Part shown: piece after piece, positions 1 through 5,688 of the stretch | Numbering within the stretch: position 1 is the first letter of the stretch | Layout of the letters: the number at the start of each line of letters is the position of its first letter | DNA from: Smithella sp. D17 | GTDB lineage: Bacteria > Desulfobacterota > Syntrophia > Syntrophales > Smithellaceae | Length of the DNA stretch: 5,688 nucleotides | NCBI GenBank assembly: GCA_000753945.1 | Contig: JQOA01000270.1 | Coordinates: 1-5,688, forward strand | Direction of reading: 5' to 3' | Position numbers and translations under genes: made by a program | The notes under the pieces: model-generated | What the model saw: only the letters and a program-made list of their open reading frames with translations | Told to the model about the DNA's origin: nothing | Database searches by the model: none

Positions 1-39
1 GAGATTGGAGATCGACGAAACCTGTAGGAAAAGGTGTCA
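1..39. repeat. 39-bp terminal inverted repeat, left copy
   Basis: The first 39 bases (starting GAGATTGGAGATCGACGAAA and ending AAGGTGTCA) are the exact reverse complement of the last 39 bases of the window. Identity stops at base 40 (G here, T in the other copy). This copy lies within hxsB and encodes, on the minus strand, LTPFPTGFVDLQS, which fits the conserved HxsB sequence. It therefore looks like the native location of the sequence. Confidence 0.97.
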
Positions 40-1021
40 GAATACGGGTAAGCAGGAGATTCGTGTAGAACTCTACGAACCTTGTGCCTTTAAGATTGAG
101 TTGGACAATGTAATTAAGAGCTTTTTCAAAATTATTGACAAAATGTTCTACCGGATACCCCAGATGCTCTGCGTTCATGGCGGCTAAGCCATATGGATTA
201 AGTGGCCTTATAAATATCCCATTGAAGCCAAGCTGTATATACTCAGAGATAACCTCTTGCATGTGGTCGATGTTATCTATAGTGGTTGTCATTAAGGCAC
301 TCACATCTCGTCGGAGAAGGATGTCGAAGGCATTATGAAGGTTCTTGATAACAGTATCGTAGGTACCGCCACCGCGTCTCAGTTGCCGGTTCTTGTCGTG
401 AAGGTCGCGGGAACCGTCAAGAGAGGTGGATATATGGATGCCATGTTCTTTAAAGAACATTAGCTGTTGAGTGTTAACCGTGACGAGGTTTGTGCAGCCG
501 CAGAAATCAAGATGCTTATGATATTTCTCGTTAACCTTCTTTGCATAAAGGACAGTCTCTTTCAGTGTCTCCCAGTTGAGGGTAGGCTCGCCGCCTTGGA
601 ACTCAATTTTGATTGAAGGGGAAGGAGACTTGAATATATAGTCAACAACACGGCGAGCCACTTCAGGTGACATGTCGAAGCCCTTCACGTCGTCCCCTTC
701 AGCATTCACTTGGCAGTAAGAACATTTGTTGGTGCACTTTAGTGTGATGACCATCATATGAAGGGAAGTAAAATCTGAGATAAATCTTTTTCGAGTCCGA
801 TACTTCGCGGAAACCATCTCCAGTGTTTCCGGCAAGTGTTCTGTATTGATGAAATGTCTACTCTTCAAGTCATGGTATGAGATGTTTTCGGTAGTCAGAT
901 CACCCTGTATTAACTTATGAAAATCGTTCTTGCTGAGAAAGATGTATTCTCCACTTTCGTTGACGAGCAAGTAGTCATCGATGTCAAAGCGAGAAAACTG
1001 AATAATACTGCAGGGGATCAC
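1..1021 (-). CDS. hxsB: His-Xaa-Ser system radical SAM maturase HxsB, partial (both ends abnormal)
   Basis: Reading the minus strand gives 340 codons open to the window edge, counted from a GTG at 1021. The radical SAM cluster motif CTNKCSYC (Cys codons at 736, 724 and 715; residues 96, 100 and 103) should bind a [4Fe-4S] cluster and SAM. It is followed by EFQGGEP near residue 143, STSLDG, SALMTTT, GFNGIFIRPLNPYGLA and, at the edge, LTPFPTGFVDLQS. I recognise this series as HxsB, which with HxsC is thought to modify the His-Xaa-Ser peptide HxsA; that role is family knowledge. HxsB is usually about 450-480 residues, so the C-terminal quarter is missing beyond the window. Family-like sequence begins only near 1000 (FSRFDIDDYLLVNESGEY). 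The GTG has no Shine-Dalgarno motif, and the frame is closed by TAA at 1054-1052, so the true start is probably lost. No hxsA, hxsC or hxsD is visible. GC content is higher than in the neighbouring genes. Confidence 0.88.
   Translation of the reverse strand, partial: MIPCSIIQFSRFDIDDYLLVNESGEYIFLSKNDFHKLIQGDLTTENISYHDLKSRHFINTEHLPETLEMVSAKYRTRKRFISDFTSLHMMVITLKCTNKCSYCQVNAEGDDVKGFDMSPEVARRVVDYIFKSPSPSIKIEFQGGEPTLNWETLKETVLYAKKVNEKYHKHLDFCGCTNLVTVNTQQLMFFKEHGIHISTSLDGSRDLHDKNRQLRRGGGTYDTVIKNLHNAFDILLRRDVSALMTTTIDNIDHMQEVISEYIQLGFNGIFIRPLNPYGLAAMNAEHLGYPVEHFVNNFEKALNYIVQLNLKGTRFVEFYTNLLLTRILTPFPTGFVDLQS
129..144 (+). repeat. 16-bp direct repeat, copy in hxsB
   Basis: AAATTATTGACAAAAT occurs here and again, in the same orientation, at 1049-1064. 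Here it encodes part of HFVNNFE in HxsB on the minus strand. No function is evident. Confidence 0.7.
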
Positions 1022-2858
1022 AACAATATGCAAAGGTCGAGCAGGGATAAATTATTGACAAAATCGGCATACCTGTTTCACGACCCTCTGAAATCGCGAA
1101 TCGAAGCAATGGACGACGTTTCTTTCTTGCATCAGCAGTATTACGAGCATCCTTCGCATTCATACGCCTTTCTACTTCGTAGCTCAACATAATCGCAATG
1201 ACTTTAGGAACGACTTTCCATGTTGAAAACACCAGTCGTTTTGTAAAGTTACTATTCCAAACCGAAAGGAAAGGCTCTTCCGGTTGATAGTATGGTAACG
1301 ATGGTGGAATCCATAAAGTTTTCCATGCTCCTGTATCCAATACGTCTTTTAAAATCCCACTGAGACGGGCATTACAAGGATCAATTACATTATATGAATG
1401 AAGATCGTTTTCAGACAACAGAACCGAAGACAGACAATCGTTTATTTCATTAATAGCTTTTTTGCAGAATTTCTGCTCTTTTACAGCTTCGTTGAATGAT
1501 TGTTTGAATTTATAATCATCCATAAAATTCAACAAATATGGAGATGATTTCCAGTATTCCACTATGTTCGGCATCTTTAGTTCCGCCGCGATTTTATCAA
1601 GAGCTACATAGCTGCGAATTTGATGAGTATTAATAATCTGACTGCTACTGCTTACCTCTTTCAGCATGCCATTACGGTCATTTGTTGCAGCTAGCCGCTC
1701 AGTGCGTACCATTACTTTTCGTAATAGTGTCTCAATCCTATTCTTAACTTCTTTCGCTTGTGCTGAAACGGCCTGCTTTGGTGAAAATAGAATATTACGG
1801 AATTCAATTAATAACTCTTCAAATTCTTTTTGTCGATTTTTGTCGCGTTCAAGAAATCGATAGGTCTGCATAAAGTCCGCATAGTGATCTTCGGCATTCG
1901 ATTCATCGCTTAGAGTGTACATTTTATATGGGGTTGCTGAAAGAAGCATAACCCTTGCACAGGTGTTTGATTTTGTATCAACATAATTGAAGAGCCGTCT
2001 AGCAAGTTCGCTGCATTCATCGTCTTCGCGTAAAAGGTTTTTGAATCGTTGAAACTCGTCTAATATGATTATATCCGGCTCAAGCGATTCAATGCATGCT
2101 TCAGCAAGGATAGCTCTAAGATTCCCTACTATTCGGTTACGCACAGCTCGTTGATCATAAGGCCGTACTGTTTTCCTTGATCGCTGAAATTGTGAACATA
2201 GTATTTCAAAATCATCCCGGAGCTTTGCGTTCTCCTTGCTACAAATCATCTGGGAAAACCTTTTTGATATGTCCGCATTGATTTTTAAATCCTGCCACGC
2301 CTTCTCTCGAAAATACTCCGCATTACGAACGTTTCCTTGAAGCAGATTTAACGCAGAAACACCTTTAAGATCCCATGGCTTTTGAAGCATCTTGTATAAC
2401 AAAACTCTTTCATCCATCATGCCAATATTTGATTTCTGATCAAAAGATGTTCCTGGCGTAAATGACACGAAATTAATTTTATTAGTTGCATTGTTAAGAC
2501 TGCTCAGTTGTATCGGCAAAAGTGTAATTCTAGAATTAAGCTGAAAACCATCGCCTCCAGCAACATTCAATTTTCTTATATTTTGTCGTGCAATGCTGCC
2601 GTTAGAACATATATAGACAATATCTATTCTATGTTTTTCGCCTAATGTTTCTCTAAGATGCTTTATGGCCTTTGCAATAACGCCCTTGGCTACAAGCGTT
2701 TTCCCTAAACCAACCTCATCAGCTATAAGAAATCGTAAAGCTGGATCGCTATCTAAATAAAGCCGCTTAAAAACATACTCCACGGTACTTCGTTGAAAGC
2801 GTTTTAATCCTGCAAGGACAGATTCTACAGAAAAAAGGTCACTGGTATTCTCAGCCAT
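984..2858 (-). CDS. Superfamily 2 helicase/ATPase, C-terminally truncated
   Basis: The predicted protein has 624 residues. It has an SF2 (SNF2/DEAD-like) N-terminal motor: ADEVGLGKT (Walker A, residues 46-54), a motif Ia-like strand VYICSNGSIARQ (81-92), IIILDEFQRF (Walker B, DE at 267-268) and LLSATPYKMY (motif III, 305-314). RLVFSTWKVVPKVIAIMLSYE (541-561) resembles motif IV, opening the second RecA-like lobe. The frame ends at TGA 986-984 soon after YCCDPLQ (611-617), and no motif V or VI with its arginine finger is present. From memory, relatives continue for several hundred more residues, so the protein is likely cut and may be unable to complete ATP hydrolysis. The last few residues (about 618-624) come from sequence that belongs to the hxsB side. 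ATG 2858 is a good start: GAAAGGGG lies just upstream and the codon overlaps the PLD stop by 8 bases. The probable role is the motor of the DUF6361-PLD-helicase cassette. Confidence 0.85.
   Translation of the reverse strand: MAENTSDLFSVESVLAGLKRFQRSTVEYVFKRLYLDSDPALRFLIADEVGLGKTLVAKGVIAKAIKHLRETLGEKHRIDIVYICSNGSIARQNIRKLNVAGGDGFQLNSRITLLPIQLSSLNNATNKINFVSFTPGTSFDQKSNIGMMDERVLLYKMLQKPWDLKGVSALNLLQGNVRNAEYFREKAWQDLKINADISKRFSQMICSKENAKLRDDFEILCSQFQRSRKTVRPYDQRAVRNRIVGNLRAILAEACIESLEPDIIILDEFQRFKNLLREDDECSELARRLFNYVDTKSNTCARVMLLSATPYKMYTLSDESNAEDHYADFMQTYRFLERDKNRQKEFEELLIEFRNILFSPKQAVSAQAKEVKNRIETLLRKVMVRTERLAATNDRNGMLKEVSSSSQIINTHQIRSYVALDKIAAELKMPNIVEYWKSSPYLLNFMDDYKFKQSFNEAVKEQKFCKKAINEINDCLSSVLLSENDLHSYNVIDPCNARLSGILKDVLDTGAWKTLWIPPSLPYYQPEEPFLSVWNSNFTKRLVFSTWKVVPKVIAIMLSYEVERRMNAKDARNTADARKKRRPLLRFAISEGRETGMPILSIIYPCSTFAYCCDPLQYYSVFSL
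1000..1021. other. Probable junction between the helicase and hxsB sequences
   Basis: Helicase-like sequence on the minus strand runs to about YCCDPLQ (codons ending near 1008), and HxsB-like sequence in the next frame becomes recognisable at FSRFD (from about 997). Both genes are cut at this point: one lacks its C-terminal motor motifs, the other a normal start. A CTGCAG hexamer lies at 1008-1013. The switch of gene family coincides with a rise in GC content. The exact breakpoint cannot be fixed without intact relatives. Confidence 0.6.
1049..1064 (+). repeat. 16-bp direct repeat, copy in the helicase 3' end
   Basis: This is the second copy of AAATTATTGACAAAAT, 920 bases from the first and about 30-40 bases on the helicase side of the proposed helicase-hxsB junction. 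Here it encodes part of ILSIIYP in a different frame, so protein similarity does not explain the match. Confidence 0.7.
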
Positions 2859-4716
2859 TACGCCCCTTTCTTACTTCAATGATTGGATTCCAGATAGTTT
2901 CAAAACTCTCGGGGAGAAGTTTTCTACCTTCTTCCGTCTTCTTGAGATCTGCCACTAATTCTTCAATCCTGTCTATTCGTTTTGGGTCACGACTTATTGC
3001 TATTAAAAGCATTTCAAGAAGACCATTTAAAACATTCGGCCCATATGCAGGACGACCAGGCATTGAATCGAGAATATCTCTATCACCAGGATCTTGACCT
3101 CCATCCAAAGGATTACTCAATATCAGCATAAGCAATCTTATAAATTCATCCCTATTCTGCAATATAGCACTTGTTATTCTTGAGAATCGGTCTTCTGGAA
3201 TGCCTTCCAGAGATATTCTGAGTGCAAATTCATGCGTTAATGATTCGTTCGCTGTTTTCATTTCGATTTTAAATGCTATAAAAGCGGTCAATGTTTCTAT
3301 AGAAATGCTATCCCATGATATAATATTTGTATTTGGCAAAATATTTTTTTCATGCACATTTGTTAACGTTATTGGTCTGCATGCTGTAGTAGTAGGCACT
3401 TTAGTATCAATTTTGAATGGTGACTTACAAGAAATTGACAGTGCCACCGTTTTGCCATCCTCGTTCAGGGTTACCTTTCCATTGCGAACATTTTCTGCAA
3501 TGTATCGGCAGAATTCTGTCATTTTATCTTCTAGCATGCGTTTTTCTGAATTCTCGGCTACAGGTTTCTCCTGCGGAGTATATGAAGTTAGCATGTCGGC
3601 AAAAGTTGTTTCTCCCTTAATATTGGCAAGAAATAGATCAGCTCCGCATATACTTTTTTTACCAACAAGTTCAACCATAAACTCAACGTTTTTCGTAAAG
3701 GCAGCCATCGTCGCATTAGCGGAACCAGTTACAATGCTGGCATTCCATCCATTCTCCATCATGAATATCTTCGCATGCAATCCTGTTAATTCAGTCTGTA
3801 TTTCTTTTTCGGCTTCTTCCTCTTGTTCTATTTCGGAAGCGCCATCGTCGAGTGTAAATATTTTTTCAAATGTCGAAAGTGTTTCTTTATTGACCGCATC
3901 GAGACTGTCTCTTCTAGATACTAGAATGGCATTCTTTGTTTGTTCCTTAAGGTATCTATTAATAAAACCATCGCAAAGAAATGGCGAAACGACGGCTCTC
4001 ACCGGCCACTCAAAAATATTCGATTTAGCTTTTTTCCCAGACTCGAGTCCTAATGACCAGAAATAAAGTTCATCAAATCCATCTGGTAATTCGAATTGTG
4101 TAACAAGAAGCTCATTACTAATGGTCGAAATTATTTTTAAGGCCTGTTTTGAGGGCTTATTATTATTGATAGCAAGCTCTGGAAGTTTAGCGATAAATTC
4201 TGAAAGCGGTCGACAAATACCAAAAGCATTTGATCGTTCCATTACTTCACCATCCAACATTACTTCAGTGTCCCAAGATTTATCGAATGTGAGGTTGCGG
4301 CTCAAACAAATAACGCGATACTTGATAGGACCTGTTTCCAGTGGTTCAAACCTAAGAATCCATACTTTTGGATGAAATACGCCGCCCATTATAGGAGCCT
4401 GAACCTGAAAAACAGAATTCTCAATGTAGGCGTTAAGAATACGATGCTGCCTAGGAGCTGGAACATGAATTTGTCCAGTTTGACAGAAGACGGCTATTTT
4501 GTTCGAAAATTGTTTGACCGATTCTAGGATAAGGAGCGGATCTTGATTTTCATTCGCTTCATTACCTTCGTAGTCAAGAAATGCAAACCCTATGGGTAGT
4601 GTTAATAAAGTTGTCAAATCAAGTGAAAAGGTTGTTCCAATGGCAAAATTAAGTCCGTATCCCTCGGGCGGTCTTAATAATTCAAAGAAATGTTTTCTTT
4701 CAGTTGGCCTTAACAT
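2851..4716 (-). CDS. Phospholipase-D-like protein, candidate nuclease of a helicase cassette
   Basis: The predicted protein has 621 residues with two PLD half-sites. The first is FHPKVWIL (H115, K117) followed by CLSRNLTFDKSWDTEV (137-152). The second is LHAKIFMMENGW (H314, K316) followed by VTGSANATMAAF (329-340), with E345 downstream. PLD enzymes use paired HxK histidines to cleave phosphodiesters, in lipids or nucleic acids; beside a helicase, DNA or RNA is the likelier substrate, by inference. The classical HKD aspartate is not in its usual place: the second site reads HxK-x4-Glu and the first has no obvious acid. A very acidic linker (about 289-310) precedes the second site. No signal peptide or membrane segment is evident, so it should be cytoplasmic. 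The frame could begin at TTG 4734, but ATG 4716 is preferred because AAGAGGTGG precedes it and LRPTERKHFFELLRPPEGY starts directly there. It overlaps the DUF6361 stop by 17 bases and the helicase start by 8. Confidence 0.87.
   Translation of the reverse strand: MLRPTERKHFFELLRPPEGYGLNFAIGTTFSLDLTTLLTLPIGFAFLDYEGNEANENQDPLLILESVKQFSNKIAVFCQTGQIHVPAPRQHRILNAYIENSVFQVQAPIMGGVFHPKVWILRFEPLETGPIKYRVICLSRNLTFDKSWDTEVMLDGEVMERSNAFGICRPLSEFIAKLPELAINNNKPSKQALKIISTISNELLVTQFELPDGFDELYFWSLGLESGKKAKSNIFEWPVRAVVSPFLCDGFINRYLKEQTKNAILVSRRDSLDAVNKETLSTFEKIFTLDDGASEIEQEEEAEKEIQTELTGLHAKIFMMENGWNASIVTGSANATMAAFTKNVEFMVELVGKKSICGADLFLANIKGETTFADMLTSYTPQEKPVAENSEKRMLEDKMTEFCRYIAENVRNGKVTLNEDGKTVALSISCKSPFKIDTKVPTTTACRPITLTNVHEKNILPNTNIISWDSISIETLTAFIAFKIEMKTANESLTHEFALRISLEGIPEDRFSRITSAILQNRDEFIRLLMLILSNPLDGGQDPGDRDILDSMPGRPAYGPNVLNGLLEMLLIAISRDPKRIDRIEELVADLKKTEEGRKLLPESFETIWNPIIEVRKGRNG
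2863..2870 (-). promoter_or_regulatory. Ribosome binding site of the helicase gene
   Basis: GAAAGGGG is read on the minus strand, ending 4 bases before ATG 2858 and lying within the last codons of the PLD gene. Together with the ATGGCTGA start-stop overlap it supports translational coupling of the two genes. Confidence 0.6.
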
Positions 4717-5688
4717 TATCCACCTCTTGATCAAGTCCTGTCAAAATGTCATTAACCATTGTCCGTGCAATTCTCCATCTATAATCCAACTGCCCTATAC
4801 CTGAGGCACCTCTCCATGCTTCCAATGCTTTGCTGTTAGAAAGACGGGCATTTTCTTTTTTCAGAGATCTTTCTCTGTCTTTTATTAATGACCTTATGCT
4901 CACATTATTAACGAACTCATCGAATGAACTAACAGAATTAATTGCATAGTTAATCCATTGCATGCAAAATGTTTTCGTTGCATTTGGTACACGAGGATTT
5001 TGTTGTGCAACAATCTCCCAGAAGAGTTTTTTATTCCACGATGAAAATCTTGTCGATTCCGATTTAATATTTTTATACCATTCCAACATTTCTTGCCGGT
5101 ATCTATTGACTAAATCATTCTGCTCAGACTTGTTTGCAGATTTGTCAACCTCCTCTGACAGCATTACATTATAAAGCCATGCAGCTCCGTGCATTATTTC
5201 GGAGAAATTCCGAGCATGCTCAAGTTTTTCTTTAATCTGTGGTCCGAATTCATTGTATTGAGGATGCATCCATGCAAAACGAACTTCGTCACCGCAAGGA
5301 CAACCATTTAAAACAAGGAAAGCAAGGAGGGAGTTTGAACAATGCCTTAAAATCTGATCTTTTAAAAACTGAGCTTCAGATTTTTTAAGTTTGAAATCAA
5401 TTTTGTTTGGAAATCCATCGGGTACTTTAGGCAAATTTGCATTCCACGTACCCTTACCTTTATAACCTATGTCGCATTCAGGATCTTCAATAAATTCTCT
5501 TAATGATAAAGTGTTTTTATTTTTTTTATCAAACCACTTATGATACTGAGTTTGTGATCCTCTAAAAAGAAGAATCTGCCATTTTTGAAGACCTGACCAA
5601 TAAATATTACTAGGGAGTCTCTGTAATCCTCTTCTCGCTAGTTTCCCAATGACACCTTTTCCTACAGGTTTCGTCGATCTCCAATCTC
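4700..5688 (-). CDS. DUF6361 family protein, 5'-partial
   Basis: The frame is open from the right edge (first complete codon 5686-5684) to TGA at 4702-4700, giving 328 residues. A TTG at 5434 would give a 244-residue protein, but it lies inside conserved sequence and is not the real start. I recognise DUF6361 features: VIGKLARRGLQRLPSNIYW (residues 12-30), WQILLFRGSQTQYHKW, FKLKKSEAQFLKDQIL, SLLAFLVLNGCPCGDE and HARNFSEIMHGAAWLYNVML. The family has no established biochemical function, and no catalytic motif is visible. A Cys-Pro-Cys pair (about residues 129-131) is notable. Full family members are about 400 residues from memory, so roughly the first 80-100 are missing. Residues 1 to about 10 are read from the terminal inverted repeat and may not be native. 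It is the first gene of the three-gene operon and overlaps the PLD gene by 17 bases, suggesting a matched protein set. Confidence 0.82.
   Translation of the reverse strand, partial: DWRSTKPVGKGVIGKLARRGLQRLPSNIYWSGLQKWQILLFRGSQTQYHKWFDKKNKNTLSLREFIEDPECDIGYKGKGTWNANLPKVPDGFPNKIDFKLKKSEAQFLKDQILRHCSNSLLAFLVLNGCPCGDEVRFAWMHPQYNEFGPQIKEKLEHARNFSEIMHGAAWLYNVMLSEEVDKSANKSEQNDLVNRYRQEMLEWYKNIKSESTRFSSWNKKLFWEIVAQQNPRVPNATKTFCMQWINYAINSVSSFDEFVNNVSIRSLIKDRERSLKKENARLSNSKALEAWRGASGIGQLDYRWRIARTMVNDILTGLDQEVDNVKAN
4720..4728 (-). promoter_or_regulatory. Ribosome binding site of the PLD gene
   Basis: AAGAGGTGG is read on the minus strand just before ATG 4716, with its GAGG core 6 bases from the start codon. 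It lies inside the end of the DUF6361 gene and decides in favour of ATG 4716 over the upstream TTG at 4734. Confidence 0.65.
5650..5688. repeat. 39-bp terminal inverted repeat, right copy
   Basis: This is an exact inverted copy of bases 1-39. Here it runs in frame into the DUF6361 fragment and is read as about 12 codons, DWRSTKPVGKGV, just before the family-like VIGKLARRGLQRLP. Because the same bases encode a conserved HxsB stretch on the opposite strand, this copy is the more likely intruder. Only the last few codons, around GKGV, could be native to DUF6361. Confidence 0.97.

Noticed and set aside
129..144. TTGACA within the 16-bp repeat as a promoter -35 box
   Set aside because: It is inside coding sequence on the opposite strand, with no convincing -10 box at the right spacing and no plus-strand gene downstream.
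917..1192. Plus-strand open frame across the helicase-hxsB junction
   Set aside because: It is antisense to both recognised genes, has no family similarity that I can see, and has no clear ribosome binding site.
3200..4066. Plus-strand open frame of 288 codons opposite the PLD gene
   Set aside because: It is antisense to a well-supported PLD frame carrying both HxK motifs, and its translation (rich in Ser, Phe and Val) shows no recognisable family. It looks like a shadow of the coding strand.
4717..4734. PLD gene starting at TTG 4734
   Set aside because: The six extra codons include the ribosome binding site for ATG 4716, and the family-like N-terminus begins at that ATG.
4700..5434. DUF6361 gene starting at TTG 5434
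   Set aside because: The frame stays open upstream to the window edge and encodes family-like residues (RLPSNIYW and others) before this codon, so TTG 5434 is internal.
1..5688. Classical transposon with terminal inverted repeats
   Set aside because: No transposase or integrase is encoded, no target duplication can be seen, and the repeats lie inside truncated protein-coding sequences.

Overview
This window is bacterial and almost entirely coding. All four recognisable genes are read from the minus strand, with no RNA genes, CRISPR array or long intergenic gap. From right to left (the direction of transcription) the order is: a DUF6361-family gene cut at its 5' end by the window edge; a phospholipase-D-like gene; a superfamily 2 helicase gene; and part of hxsB, the radical SAM maturase of the His-Xaa-Ser system. 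The sequence is not enough to name the organism. The first three genes are AT-rich (about 35% GC in six sampled 60-base rows) and their starts carry Shine-Dalgarno-like motifs. The hxsB part is clearly richer in GC (about 45% in six sampled rows).

The DUF6361, PLD and helicase genes form a tight operon. The first pair overlaps by 17 bases and the second by 8 bases (ATGGCTGA), so they are probably translationally coupled. A DUF6361 protein of unknown function, a two-site PLD (possible nuclease) and an SF2 ATPase together look like a multi-gene nucleic-acid-targeting system. DISARM and Dpd also pair PLD proteins with helicases, and anti-phage defence is a reasonable inference. It is not shown by the sequence, and I cannot assign the cassette to a named defence system.

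The physical structure is the most unusual part. The window begins and ends with a perfect 39-bp inverted repeat. The left copy lies inside hxsB and encodes a stretch that looks native to that family; the right copy fuses in frame to the start of the DUF6361 fragment. In addition, the helicase stops about 620 residues in, before the last SF2 motifs, exactly where hxsB-like sequence begins in another frame without a convincing start or ribosome binding site. The hxsB piece is therefore joined abnormally at one end (near 1000-1021) and possibly at both. This is either a real rearrangement that broke the helicase and hxsB, or a chimeric assembly or amplification product. The latter should be excluded before any biological reading of the junctions.
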